DNA from: Liolophura sinensis | Taxonomy: Eukaryota; Mollusca; Polyplacophora; Chitonida; Chitonidae | Length of the DNA stretch: 64,000 nucleotides | Reading direction: 5' to 3' | Assembly (NCBI RefSeq): GCF_032854445.1 | Contig: NC_088302.1 | Coordinates: 6,445,338 to 6,509,337, forward strand | Shown: piece by piece, positions 34,711 to 45,867 of the stretch | How positions within the stretch are numbered: the first letter of the stretch is position 1 | Layout of the letters: every line of letters starts with the position of its first letter | Program-made: the position numbers and the translations under genes | The notes under the pieces: model-generated | What the model saw: only the letters and a program-made list of their open reading frames with translations | Told to the model about the DNA's origin: nothing | Database searches by the model: none

Positions 34711-37492
34711 AAAAGAATGCAAAGAAAACCTAGACCCGGATGCTAAAAACCTTAACTTTTAACGGCCCGTTACAGGTTGTTTATAGAGGCTGACATTGGA
34801 CGTGGGTGCAACCTAACAGTGGGTGTAATGTCTGGAAGTGTATTTATTTTGTAAATTTGTGCGGTTGTCATGGATCGTTTTTGGTTCTGCGAGACTCAGA
34901 ACAGGTTAGTTGAGTATGAGGTCCACTGGATTTATGCTGTTAAGATATGGTAAATGTGGTTTACCGTCAATCGGACACGATAGAAGCAGTTTCCCCGGAT
35001 AACTCTCCTAACACTTCGTGTTGTTCGAATCCAGAATTACATTTCGCAACTAAAGCGCATCTTAATCCGATAAGGTGCGGATCTTACCCAGATCATACAA
35101 CCATGATGGGCAGTCCATGCGCGGATGCTGAAACCGTCTTGATCACATGGATCTTGATCGGCCGGTACTCGTTCAGACCATTTTACGGCACTTGACCATT
35201 TGCCCACACGCTAGCCGTAAACATTATATGACGTATTTTCAGTTTACCGGTGACGAGACAAGTATTCGTAAATGGTCTCCCATTCGCCTAAATTTCACTC
35301 ATTCAAGCCAGTAACGTGAGCTAGCCCAGTACAAGCCTTACGAGTTTTGCTTTCCTTGTTTCTCAACGAAATTTATTTGCGTCTAGTTTGTATTCATTTG
35401 TAAAGCGTGACCGCATTCCTAGACGACGGGAGATGATATAGGTTCTCACCAAGAGCTGTATTAGATTTGTATTATAAACTCGCTATTTGTAGTGCTCATA
35501 TTACCATTATTTACCAGTTTTGTTATAAATGTACAATATATTTAGCACTTCAGTTGACGTCCTGATAAAATTTTATAGTGAAATAAAAAGGTATTTAGGT
35601 TATAGTTTTGCATTTACTACATATTTGCGGTAACAGGCAAAATTCGATCTGCATATCATCATGATTACGTGTGAATTAGTAACAATGCCGAGTACTAGAC
35701 CTTTCCGTCTGCGAAGATTTTTTATTCCGACAGTACAAACAAGGGTGGAGTCAAACTACGCGGCATTTCTTATCAGTTAGATGAGGTTATGTATAGTTTG
35801 CCAGTGTATGTCGTAAAACACTACGCCGATGATGGTGGGATCCTACGCCCATCATACACGGAAGGTACATCCATCTTGGTTGAATGATCGGCGTATGATG
35901 TGAACAACTTCTAGTTGTATTACGCCTTTCCTACGCGAATCTTCCTACCCACATCCATGCCAGATATATCGTTAGGATCGAGCAGTATTGTACATCGCTG
36001 CCTCGCTGCCTCGAGACCCAACGAAAACAGTCTGGAACTTAGTGAATATCGCACTCATTAGACTATGAGCAACCCGGTCATTTGACTATTAGTAACCCCG
36101 TAGCCTTCTGAAGTGTTACACCAATCATCGCTCATCACGACTACGTCGCTCAAATCTCAGCGGCCGGGGAAGTTAGCGCGCTGAGCCTCTCTCCGATGCG
36201 GTCCCGGTGAGTTCAAGACCAGCTTAGGAGGTCTGTCAGGAACTTGCATGTTTTTCTCGGGCTCTTTCTGGTTTCCTACCAGCAACCGGTACTAAGATAT
36301 GGCGCAGTCAAGATTAATAGGATGGACAATGGTGGAAGGAAAAACTATCACTATATATACATCAACAAAAATCCTGTCCCAGGGCCACATCCCACCCTCC
36401 CGCTTCTTCAATTTTTCACCCCAATTTCTATAGCTTTCCTTCACATCTCAGCATAACAGAAGTACTGAACTAACTCGGATTAGTATGTAATAGACCCAGG
36501 ACGTGGTAATTAAAGTGTGTTGATTTCAACTGGCATCACATCCGGTCACGTGTCTCAAGAATCCACCTCTAATCTTCCAAGTAACACATCTGTGGATAAA
36601 TTTTATGTAGATTTCAAGAAAATTTTAGAATAACAATACTGGATACACGAATGTGTAAAAAATGCAATCAACTTTTGATGTGGTTTAACTAGAGTAAGCC
36701 AAACTGTACAAGTTTCAGTGACAAGTCAAATAATGGGTTTGCCGTGACTGCTGAACAGCTGGTCGAATTCTTTTGTTTATCATATTCACATTATTTTATT
36801 TTATCGTGGACTAACGTTATGCATTTGCACTATTATTTCGTGTCGGTATCAAATCATCTACAGTGATTTACTTTTCGTTTTTAATTTCTTCAGAGATGTT
36901 GAACGTCGTGTTGAAGCCTATTTTACCTGAATAACGTCAGGTCTATGTGTGGAGGAAATCGGACTAAACCGCCACCCCTCGTCAGGTACCTAACAAAAAC
37001 AAATCTGCGCTGCATTTGAACATGCGCCCTCACTGGTCAAAGGGTCGAACGATCGCGGCGAGTCAAAATTATAATCATCATTCCCTTTTGATTCGGTTAA
37101 AAATAATACTTAATGTCCATGGAAATGTAATATTTATGTTATTTGTTTTTACTATATTTGTTTATTTTTGATTACTATAAAATTTTTCACCTATATGGAT
37201 ATATGGACGGCGTAAACCAGCAACATTTGGTAAATTATTGGCGTACTTTCGCACTTGTGACAATATACATGCCAGATGTAAGCGCATGTCATGAACTAAG
37301 TAAAATATCCCCTGGTGTCGGATAAGTTAATGTAATTGTTGCATTTGTACAGTGGAAGTCCCGATCATTAACTTCAATCGAAGCGTGAAATCTGGTATTC
37401 ATATACCACTGGCAGACTATTAGGAGTTTTTACAAACCTGTAAAGACCTATAACACCACGTAACAAAGTAAAAAGAAGACCCTATAAATAGT
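34711..37492. other. Intergenic DNA with a SINE-B head relic
   Basis: No gene recognised; 34947-35195 and 36244-36456 are open but featureless. 36165-36240 (+) keeps the A-box/B-box region of SINE-B ('gttagcgcgctgagcctct', 'ggtgagttcaagaccagc') without the tail. Confidence 0.45.
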
Positions 37493-37590
37493 AGATAAAG
37501 CTGGTGACATGTAAGAAAAAAGGCAGTCATCAATTTTCAAAGAAAAAATGAAGACAGTGGATATTCTAGGTAGGACATTCATTCCGGTCG
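37493..37590 (-). repeat. Dispersed repeat C, short copy
   Basis: Matches part of 57115-57205 in the same plus-strand orientation ('aaagctggtgacatgtaaga', 'cagtcatcaattttcaa', 'agacagtggatattctagg'); reverse to 22241-22530. Confidence 0.55.
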
Positions 37591-38550
37591 CCCAAAGGTG
37601 TCTGGATAAGGCAGTTTGGTGCAATTGATTATACCAAAAGCATCTATTCATAAACATGCCTGTTGTTTATGCAGCAATTTTTTAAAGATTTCTTCACCTG
37701 ACGACATTGCTACCAAATGTCAACAAAATATGTTTTTCAAATTTATAATTACCTGCTGTTTCCTTTTTCTGTTACATTATTTTGTTACAGTGTATTTTAT
37801 GTTATCTTGTTCAGATGACTTTTCAGTATTTATATTCGAAAGGTCTGGTGATATTTATTTCAAGTTTCAACGAAGGTTCGATTTAGATGCCTTGACACTA
37901 GATAATACTGAAAGACTTTCGAATTATAATTACTGAAATGTGTGTTGACACGTGGTGGAATTCCCAATAGCAGTCTGCATTTTGACATTCTGATGGTGTG
38001 AAAATACAAGGGGATTCTCCCTCACGTTCTATGTTGTGAACACTTATTGTGTCTGTATATATGTAACTCGTCAATCAGTCTGTCCTCAAAACATACATAT
38101 TTTCGTAATAAGTCTGAAATTGCTAAGGAAAAATACTGCAAAGTCGCAATATTTTTCTTCAAGCAATGACTTTCCCGAGGCGGTTTTCTTGCCAGCTCTC
38201 CCTAACACGTTGCTGCAGTATCCTGTCCAACATATACGCATTGTGCCAGTTCTCAGTTCCTTGTTCATCAATCTGTGGTTAAAAATTCATCAGTTTAACA
38301 CTTAAACTAACCACTAAACCCAATTTATTGCATCGATATCTTTCTACCCACTAAAACAAACCACACTGACAATCGAGAGCTAATAGGTTTTTTGATGTGA
38401 CAGCCAATTATCACGTGACGCTCTCAGTGCTAGTGATTGGTTTAGCTCATAAGGGTCTCTACAACATGGCTACTCGGAGTGAACTGTCCGTCATTTCCGT
38501 ATCCCAAATGCTGAACTTCATCTTTTCGACTTTCAAAACTTTATAATTTA
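37591..38550. other. Intergenic DNA, nothing recognised
   Basis: Short featureless frames at 37616-37936 and 38036-38305 only. Confidence 0.4.
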
Positions 38551-38662
38551 TTTGATTTATTTATTTACTTTACTTGAACTCACAGCGACCGCATTGGTGA
38601 GAGACTCCTGGATCATTAGGCTGTGCTAGCGCGCTAACCAACTGAGCCACGGAGGCCCCTCA
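38551..38662 (-). repeat. SINE family B, tRNA-like head with A and B boxes
   Basis: On the minus strand 'gtggctcagttggttagcgc' is a near-perfect tRNA A-box context and 'ggtcgctgtgagttcaagt' the B box. The copy then jumps to an AAAT-type tail, so the middle is deleted. It shows the tRNA origin of family B most clearly. Confidence 0.8.
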
Positions 38663-39199
38663 AAACTTTATCAAATTTTTTACATATTTTCCTGTGATAC
38701 CTGTGTCCTATATCAATTTTTTTCTATTGATATAAAGTGACAGACTTTATGTTTACTTTAAGTAGGCTTAAACCCTAAAGGCGAAGTGCAAATTTGTGCA
38801 ATGTGGACATGTGTTGATGTTTCAACTACCTGGATATTTTCACAGTACAAGTTATCACAAGTCACAGACTGAGTTCCAAATTCTGGAACAAGGTAACCTG
38901 TGGTCCGACCCAACAGTGAACGTATGCATTGTTTTGGATTAGTTAAAGGGGATTCCATGCTTAAACTGCTGCCTCTAAAACGACATGTGGGAGAATGTGG
39001 CACGCCCATGTGAACTTATTATATACCTAAGATCATCAATAATGGTTATGGTTATTATATGTACAATGTAGTGTCAATCAGATTCCGAAGAAAGTATGCT
39101 CATTTCTGTTTCCGAAAAATTCGCTCCCAGCTATAACCAACTCTGCAATCTCATAGAGTAGTATGCAGACTATAGGTTCTGGCGCACCAGCCCCAGCTC
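38663..39199. other. AT-rich flank of the Polinton
   Basis: No gene; a 'TA'-rich stretch, then an abrupt rise in GC at about 39.17 kb where the element begins. Confidence 0.5.
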
Positions 39200-39288
39200 C
39201 CCAGCGAAGGGTCTGGCGGCTATCAAAATTTCATATTAGAGAGATATCGCAACTAGGCATACGGCGATATTGCACAACGGCGCGAACA

Positions 39289-39420
39289 ATGACCAATCAC
39301 CAAGAAGCACGAGCACTACGGGAGGAGTATCAGACGCTCATAGGCGTGCGGCCCAGGCACCCACGGTCCCGCATTGCCTTGGAAGAATTGCAGGGGTTCC
39401 TCGACAGGTATAAAACGGCT
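39289..39420 (+). pseudogene. Duplicated polymerase N-terminus, truncated
   Basis: ATG then 'HQEARALREEYQTLIGVRP', closely matching the start of the polymerase at 39822. It runs without a stop into the zinc-protein sequence, so only about 44 codons are left. Product of the tandem duplication. Confidence 0.7.
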
Positions 39421-39435
39421 GGGAAGCAAGACAAA

Positions 39436-39717
39436 ATGCCAAAGAGTCTCAATAATTGTCGGTGGCTTCTCATCGGCTCCACGGAGCTCTGTGGTAAGAG
39501 TTGTCTTGGGGAGTACTGCGGCTTCCACCTATACCGTCTACGGAAAGGTCCTGGCACCCAGCCATGTATTCGCTGTGGGGCGTTAAAAACCAATTTCGGC
39601 TTTGCGGAGCCTGTGGATATCATAATGTCCAGACGCGTGAAAGGCAGCGGAGGCGCAAGGCTTTCTTGGATGAGTTCAAACGGCTGGCGTCTATCAAAAT
39701 TTCATATTAGAGAGACA
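39436..39717 (+). pseudogene. Small zinc-binding protein gene, frameshifted
   Basis: From ATG 39436 the frame gives 'STELCGKSCLGEYCGFHLYR' and 'PCIRCG'. A one-base shift near 39580 then leads to 'FRLCGACGYHNVQTRERQRR' and a basic tail ending KISY-stop. The two C-x2-C pairs plus C-x4-C/H suggest a zinc ribbon. Position immediately upstream of the polymerase suggests an early gene. Function unknown. Confidence 0.6.
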
Positions 39718-39821
39718 CCACTAGGTATACGACGATGTTGCACAACGGCGAGTACAAACAGTTGGCGGCTATCGAAATTTCATATTAGTGAGGCATCGCC
39801 ACTAGGCATACGGCTCGTACA

Positions 39822-42800
39822 ATGAGGCACCATCAAAAAGCGCGAGCACTACGAGAGGAGCTTAAGACGCTCCTAGGTGTGCGGCCCAAGTACCCACGGT
39901 CCCGCATTGCCTTGGAAGAACTACAGGGGATCCTGGACAGGCATGAAACGGCTGTGGCTGAGTGGAAGCGGCTGCAAGACAGCGAGAACTCCCGAAGTAA
40001 CGAGGAGTTGAAGCAAGACAACAAGAACTTCCTCAGTAACGAGGAGTTGGATGAATTGCTAGGTGCAATACAGGGTGAAAAGAAACTAGAATTCATTAAC
40101 ACTGGCAGGGCCATAAGGAATCTCCTCCGGGTCTGGCAGATGGGCGTACCCGAAGGTGTTTGGACAAACCCCGTAGCCTTCTTAGAAGAAATTCGAGCCA
40201 GTATTCGCCAGAAGCTAGAAGAAGAGATCCTGGCACTCAACGGGGTTAAGTTCCAACTAGGCCTCAGGGTTCAGCTGAGAAAGGCCCACGCCGATGGCAG
40301 TGAAGAGTATACCAGCCCAGTACTCTGCAGCAAACAGGGGGCCCTCCTAGAGGTTGGTGACATTGACGGGGCTCTAGATAAGGTCTTCTCCACCATCCAG
40401 GAGGGGCTAGAAAAATGGACGCAGCGAGGGTCAGGGTGGGCTGTTAATAGCGTGCAAACACTCTGGCTTGACATTGCAAGGTATCAGCCACTGAGAGGCG
40501 GGTCCTACATCCCCCTACCTGCAGCTGTGAGTAACAAGAAAGCAGTCATCAATGTGAAGAACAAAGACAACGACTGCCTCCGATGGGCACTCCGGTCTGC
40601 CTTATTTCCAGCTTCCCAAGACCCTCAGACACCAACAAAGTATCCCACCAATGATGGTCTTGACTTTGGGGGGATCGACGCCCCCACGCCCATCTCTCAC
40701 ATCCCTAAAGTGGAGGAAAAGAACGATCTCGCCATCAACGTGCTCGGGTGGGACAAGGGTGTGATCGTGCACCGTCTCAGCAAGCAGCCCGGCGACACGC
40801 CCCGAATCAATCTGCTGCTGATTGAGAAGGCAGGCAAATTCCATTATACGTGGATGAAAGACCTCAATCGTCTCCTATACCAAGAAAGTAAGGCGCCAAA
40901 TCGCAAACACTTCTGCGAGCGCTACAAAAGGGAGGACCTGCTCGAGGCGCATAAGCCGGAATGCCAAGGGATTGGCCAGACGGCGGTGAGGCTGGAGATG
41001 CCCCAGGAGGGGGAAAACAAGTTCTCCTTCCAGAACCACCACAAACAGCTACCGGCGCCGTTCATCATATATGCCGACTTCGAGGCTCTGACCAAAAAGG
41101 TTGAAGGCCCGCCTCCCAGCCCCACAGAAAGCAGCACTCAAAATACCACGAGCCCTGCAGTTACTGCTAAGTTGTGGTGCGTTGCGACGGCCACACAAAA
41201 CGCCCCGTGGAATACAGAGGCCCTAACGCGACGGAACACTTCCTCAGAGCTCTCCAACAGGAGGAGCGGGAAATCAAAAATGTTCTAGACAACCCTATAG
41301 CCATGAGGATGACTCCCCAAGATTGGCAGGCCCACAACAACGCCACAACCTGTCACGTGTGTGAGAAGCCTCTAGGCGTCGATTCTGTGCGCGATCACTG
41401 CCATATCACCGGCAAGTACAGAGGCGCGGCCCATAACGTATGCAACCTAAAGTTGCGGCTGGGTCGCAAGACAGCCATACCGGTAGTCTTCCACAACCTA
41501 CGGGGCTACGACGGGCACCTCCTGATGCAAGCCATAAGTAAGGTGGAGGGCCGCATATCCTGTATCCCCAACAACACGGAAAAGTACATCTCCTTCTCGC
41601 TGGGGCAGCTCCGCTTCATCGACAGCGTTCAATTCTTACCGGCTTCCCTTGACAATCTGGTAAAGGCCAACAAACCTGAGGCTTTCCACATCACAGCCCG
41701 GTATGAGCCTGCCGAAGAAAAACGTAAGTTACTCATGCGCAAGGGCGTCTACCCCTATGAGTATATAGACTCCTGGGAGCGATTCGACGAGTCCAGCCTC
41801 CCACCTAAAGAGGCTTTCTACAGTAAGCCCAAAGTCTCAGGCATTAGCGACGAGGACTACATCCACGCTCAACACGTATGGAAGGTATTTGACTGCACCA
41901 ATCTGGGAGACTACACAGACCTTTACTGCCGCACAGACGTGCTCCTGTTGGCTGATGTGTTTGAGGCCTTCCGGAAGACTTGTTTACGGCAGTATGGATT
42001 GGACCCTGCTCACTACTTTACGAGCCCAGGTCTCTCGTGGGATGTGCTGTTCAAGAAGACCGGGGTAGAGATGGAGCTGTTGACGGACTATGACCAACAT
42101 CTCTTCATTGAGAAGGTGTTACAAGGAGGAATCTCCATGGTAAGCAAGCGACACGCCAAAGCCAATAATCCGCAGGTGGAGGGATACAACCCCGAAAGTC
42201 CAAACAGCTACATCCAATACCTAGACGCCAATAATCTATATGGCTGGGCTATGAGTCAGTTTCTTCCAACGGGCGGCTTTCAGTGGGTAGGTGACGCGCA
42301 GCGTCTCGGTGAAACGATTGCTACCCACCCCCACGACAGTCCTTCTGGTTACATCCTCGAGGTCGACCTAGAGTATCCGGCCGACCTACATAACGCACAT
42401 AACGGCTACCCACTAGCCCCGGATCGCCTGGTGGTCCAGAAGGAGTGGATGTCAGACTATCAGCACGGTCTTCTCGGCAAGAAAGCGCATACCGAGGTCG
42501 AAAAGCTGGTCCCCAACCTCCGCAACAAGGAACGGTACGTCCTGCACTACCGGAACCTACAGCTGTATCTATCTCTGGGAATACGCCTGGCAAAGGTTCA
42601 ACGGGCCTTGAGATTCGACCAGAGCCCTTGGATGGAACCCTATATCAGGATGAACACCGAGCTCCGAAAAACGGCCGCAAGTAAATTCGAGAAGGACCTG
42701 TGCAAGCTAATGAACAACTCGGTCTTCGGAAAAACCATGAAGAACCTTCGGAAGCGTGTGGACATCAAGCTGGTACGCTCTGGAGAAGACGACAAGCTCC

Positions 42801-43519
42801 GACGCTTGATAGCCAGCCCGAGCTTTGCACAGGCAAACATATTTGATGATGACATGGCAGCGATTCAGATGCACAAGACCCGTCTAGTCCTAAACTGACC
42901 TATCTACGTGGGCATGAGCATTCTAGATCTCTCAAAGCACCTGATGTACGACTTCTACTACAACCACATGAAGGCCCAGTACGGAGAGCGCTGCCAGCTC
43001 CTTTACACTGACACGGAAAGTCTGCTACTCGAGATTCAGACTGATGATGTTTATAGGGATATGGCTGAGAATTCAAACCTGTACGACACCTCAGATTACC
43101 CACAAGACCACCCCCTGCACAGCGTAGCAAATATAAAGGTCTTGGGGAAAATGAAGGACGAGTGCGCGGGGCGGCCGATCGCCGAATACATTGGTCTGCG
43201 CCCCAAGATGTACTCCACTCTGGAGGCAGGTGGAGCCAACATTAAGAAGGCCAAGGGCGTGAAAAAGGGAGTTGTGGAAAAGCGCATCCGCCATAGGCAG
43301 TACAAAGAGGCCCTCTTCGAGAAGAAGATCTTCCGCCACGGTATGGACGTGTTGCGATCAGAGCGCCACCATATCTATGGGCAGCACCTGAATAAGGTCT
43401 CACTGTCCCCCTTCGATAGTAACCGCTGGATCGCCGAAGATGGTGTCCACACCTTGGCTTACGGCCATAGGGATGCGGCGCACGCAGGATGGGCTGGAAT
43501 GGTCGTCCTCATCGAGTAA
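39822..43519 (+). pseudogene. Protein-primed DNA polymerase B, copy A (two disruptions)
   Basis: Family B polymerase that would copy the linear genome from a terminal protein. In order: a coiled N-terminal region (codons 1-150); a Cys/His-rich patch ending 'LLEAHKPEC'; Exo I 'YADFEA' (~41070); an endonuclease VII-like CHVC...DHCHITGKYRG...H-x-x-CN motif (~41350-41440); Exo II 'FHNLRGYDGHLL'; palm motif A 'YLDANNLYGWAM' (~42220); motif B 'LMNNSVFGKT' (~42710); motif C 'YTDTES' (~43005). The frame changes by one base near 41170. An in-frame TGA at 42896-42898 replaces an Arg codon (CGA in copy B). The stop codon lies 3 bp from the integrase stop, tail to tail. About 1,230 codons, usual size for the family. 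Confidence 0.93.
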
Positions 43520-43806
43520 CTACTAGCGCTGTAGAACCCCATCCGGGGGAAGCTGAGTATCGGGAGGCACTATAAGCAGCTCCTCAAGAACGAAGCCCCG
43601 TCGCGGGCCATCCGACGTATCGTCTAGATAGTACAGCACGGGCTCATTAGGCTTTGTGACAGAGCGCCCCAGCCGATATATCTCTAGAGACCACACAGGA
43701 TCAGTCGCGCGACGGCGGCCGCCCTCCAGCTCTTCAGGCTGACAGAGATAACGAATACCAACACCCTCGGGGATCTTCCGCTCATTAAGTCCAACGGGAC
43801 GACCTG
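41176..43806 (+). repeat. Long inverted repeat, left arm
   Basis: 2.63 kb covering the polymerase from just before the endonuclease-like motif to its end, and the last ~95 codons of the integrase. Matches 56409-53862 in reverse at roughly 97-98% in the stretches compared by eye. Sequence identity ends abruptly at 'ggtgcgttg' (outer) and 'cgacctgg' (inner). Confidence 0.9.
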
Positions 43807-44509
43807 GAACCGCCAAGGAAGGTTTTTGGGGCACCCCTTTTGCCTTGATGGCGTCTTTCGGCTTTTTACCGGTCAGTCTCGTTGTCTCGTTATTCAGAGC
43901 GGCCACAACAGAGGGCAGCCGAGCCACCCATTCAGTAGATCGGTGTTCGGGAGGGAGGCGCATCTCCTGGGCATACTGATGTCCAAAGAGCCGCTCAGCC
44001 AGAGTACGGTTGAAACGCTCCAATATGCCTTGGTCTCGGTAAATATCCACGCGGCCTCGGAGGACTGTGACATCGTGCTTGGCCAGCAGTTGGCTCACTA
44101 CACCCATGAACTCGCGCCCAGGGTAAACTTGGAGAAGCTTCGGCCATCTCAGGGATCCCTGCTTGTAAATGCGAGAGAGAGCATCAGTGACTTCTTTGGA
44201 ATCTTTAATAGCCAGAGGTTCCGCCTCCTTGTAGCGAGAAACGACATCAACAACTGTCAGCGCGTACTTATACATCTTCCTGCCTCGCCGATCATGTGGT
44301 AGAAATAGAAGATCAGCTTGGTGGATGCCATTTGGCGTGGAAACATCGAACATAGGCCTCGGTATTTTTCTGGGACCGATAGCCTGCTTTTCCAGCCTGG
44401 CCCGGACCACATCTTCGGAGACTTTAGCCGCAGTGGCAAGTTTCTGGATGGCCGAGCGGCCCTTCCAGTACCCAGGCGAAGCCAGGCGAGCAGGCACCTT
44501 ACTAGCCAT
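43523..44509 (-). CDS. Polinton retroviral-type integrase, second catalytic Asp replaced
   Basis: 328 codons, one open frame. N-terminal helical region ('GRSAIQKLATAAKVS'), then an RNase H-fold core: first acid D66 in 'HQADLLF', 'LTVVDVVSRYK' strand, and third acid E164 in 'GILERFNRTLAERLFG'. The position of the second acid, before the invariant PG-EF turn ('QVYPGREF'), is Tyr129. Spacing to E164 (34 residues between) confirms the slot. The C-terminal chromo/SH3-like part ends 'LPPDGVLQR'. The frame is open ~17 codons upstream of ATG 44509, so the true start may be lost. The missing Asp predicts no strand-transfer activity. Confidence 0.92.
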   Translation of the reverse strand: MASKVPARLASPGYWKGRSAIQKLATAAKVSEDVVRARLEKQAIGPRKIPRPMFDVSTPNGIHQADLLFLPHDRRGRKMYKYALTVVDVVSRYKEAEPLAIKDSKEVTDALSRIYKQGSLRWPKLLQVYPGREFMGVVSQLLAKHDVTVLRGRVDIYRDQGILERFNRTLAERLFGHQYAQEMRLPPEHRSTEWVARLPSVVAALNNETTRLTGKKPKDAIKAKGVPQKPSLAVPGRPVGLNERKIPEGVGIRYLCQPEELEGGRRRATDPVWSLEIYRLGRSVTKPNEPVLYYLDDTSDGPRRGFVLEELLIVPPDTQLPPDGVLQR

Positions 44510-44689
44510 GTCATCAAGGTATTCTAGCAGCCCTCTAACAGCTTTGCGACGAAAAAGATGTTAATCGTCGCTGCGTATTTGCGTGCGCAGAACCACCTCA
44601 CTACTGAGATCCTGTCTGCCATACGGCGAGGAGCTCGATGGTGAGTCCGGCACAGTCAGTTCGGATTACTTGGTGAGTTTTGCGATTCC

Positions 44690-45112
44690 TTAACTCACCC
44701 CCCCAACCACACACATTCCCAGGATGACGGTCATCTCGCGGTGTTTTTGATCTTCACTAGGCACATAGAAATCGGAGAGCTGTGGCTCTGTGCCCAGCAG
44801 CGCGTCGCGTGCGGCGCGTGTAAGAGTTTTGCCCGTGACCTTAGATTACTTGCAAATTGCAGCGTCGACATCCCGGAACGTTTGGACAGCGTGGCCCTGG
44901 CGGCGGAGTTCATCGTTTATCCAGTCCAAGCGCTCAGTCCGCTTTCGGGCTCATTTTTCCTGGGCGGCTTGGAGCTGCTCTACAGCGCGGTCATGGCGCC
45001 CTCGCTCTTCGTCTACACCGGAAATCCTCAGTATCGAAAACATATAGCTGCTCCCGCTGAAGGCCAAAGCGTTTACCAGGGCGCCGTCCATCATCATTGC
45101 GATGGAGGCCAT
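44690..45112 (-). pseudogene. Conserved small Polinton protein, two in-frame stops
   Basis: 140 codons from ATG 45112, only two bases after the stop of the next gene. The N-terminus is one hydrophobic segment ('MMMDGALVNALAFSGSSYMF'), followed by a charged helix ('HDRAVEQLQAAQEK'), then 'RTERLDWINDELRRQGHAV' and 'PQLSDFYVPSEDQKHRE'. In-frame TGA at 44951-44953 and TAA at 44846-44848; the frame is otherwise continuous. Likely a membrane-anchored coiled protein of the virion; function unknown. Confidence 0.65.
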
Positions 45113-45114
45113 TA

Positions 45115-45354
45115 CTACTGGATTATATTGGGAGGAAGGAGCCCTTGTTTAATTAGCAGTTTTTTCGAAAACATGGCCAGGCCTACATCTACAATGACCA
45201 TGCCGATGTCACGGGGTGTGAAGTCCAGCTTCGGGAGGGTTCCTTTCAGGAACATCTGGCCGAGACGAGTGTACCCAGAAGCCAGGAGAGAGACCACAGC
45301 GGCGTGGTAGGCCGTGTTGACTACCACATTCCCGTCACCGGGTGGAGTAGACAT
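45115..45354 (-). CDS. Small hydrophobic Polinton protein
   Basis: 79 codons, intact, ATG 45354. Two weakly hydrophobic helices ('AYHAAVVSLLASGYTRL' and 'DIGMVIVDVGLAMFSKKLL') with an 'LDFTPRD' linker and 'LPPNIIQ' end. Start overlaps the end of the upstream gene by 20 bases, and its stop is two bases from the next start, so expression from one transcript is likely. Function unknown. Confidence 0.65.
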   Translation of the reverse strand: MSTPPGDGNVVVNTAYHAAVVSLLASGYTRLGQMFLKGTLPKLDFTPRDIGMVIVDVGLAMFSKKLLIKQGLLPPNIIQ

Positions 45355-45867
45355 GCTCCTCTATATAGAAAGGGTCGGGACGTGTATTCAAATGGAGATT
45401 CTTTTCTTGCGGCGTGATATCTTTTTGCGGCGTAATATTTGCACCTCGTGCATGTGCTGTATAGCGGCTGCGCCACACGCGTAGCAACACTAGCACTGCA
45501 AGGCTGCCAACGCCTAATAACGCCAGAGGCGCCCTCCAGTGGGTGATTAGGTGTGCCTTCGTAGAATCCGGTTCCTTCGCAAAAGCTGTGGCTCCGACTT
45601 CCTTCGTAGAGTCCGGTTCATTCGGCTGTTTCTTGGTGGAATCTCGCAAAGCTCGTCCTTGAGCTTTTCAGCCTTGGCCTTTCTCGCTGCAGCACCCGCT
45701 CGACCCGCAGCGACTTTTTTGGGATTCTTTGCAGGGCCGTCATTCGAAGAATCCGCTGTCACCCTCTCCGCTACCTTCGAGCCTTCTGGATTCGTTGTAC
45801 CCATGTTCCTCTGGATCATAGGGCTCATTTCTAGGACAGCAGTGGTGTTCAAATGAGCAGTGCTCAA
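45335..45867 (-). pseudogene. Basic, Ala/Lys-rich protein with a transmembrane end, frameshifted
   Basis: The first frame (to 45547) carries 'NPKKVAAGRAGAAARKAKAE', a basic Ala-rich helix. After a shift near 45645 the second frame gives the Ser/Thr/Lys linker 'EPDSTKEVGATAFAKEPDS' and a transmembrane helix 'APLALLGVGSLAVLVLLRVW'. Neither half has a convincing own start: the first opens at a TTG, and later in-frame ATG codons (e.g. MIQRNM) are possible. I infer one gene for a tail-anchored basic protein broken by an indel. Overlaps neighbours at both ends. Confidence 0.6.

Larger units (their letters stand above)
39211..39830 (+). repeat. Three ~50-bp direct repeats and a duplicated polymerase 5' end
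   Basis: The motif 'ctatcaaaatttcatattag' followed by 'agacatcgc' and 'aggcatacggc' variants occurs at about 39215, 39690 and 39766. The sequence after the first (39287-39420) and after the third (39822-39955) is the same gene start (EARALREE, then GVRP-PRSRIALEELQG). It is the junction 'end of zinc gene / start of polymerase', tandemly repeated. Confidence 0.85.

Noticed and set aside
38570-38660. Functional tRNA gene
   Set aside because: A and B boxes are present but no cloverleaf with acceptor pairing could be formed, and the SINE-B tail follows; a retroposon head.
41160-41180. Programmed -1 frameshift joining the two polymerase frames in copy A
   Set aside because: No heptameric slippery site is visible and no downstream pseudoknot was evident; other genes here carry plain mutations. 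The breakpoint coincides closely with the outer edge of the inverted repeat, which suggests a rearrangement or indel.
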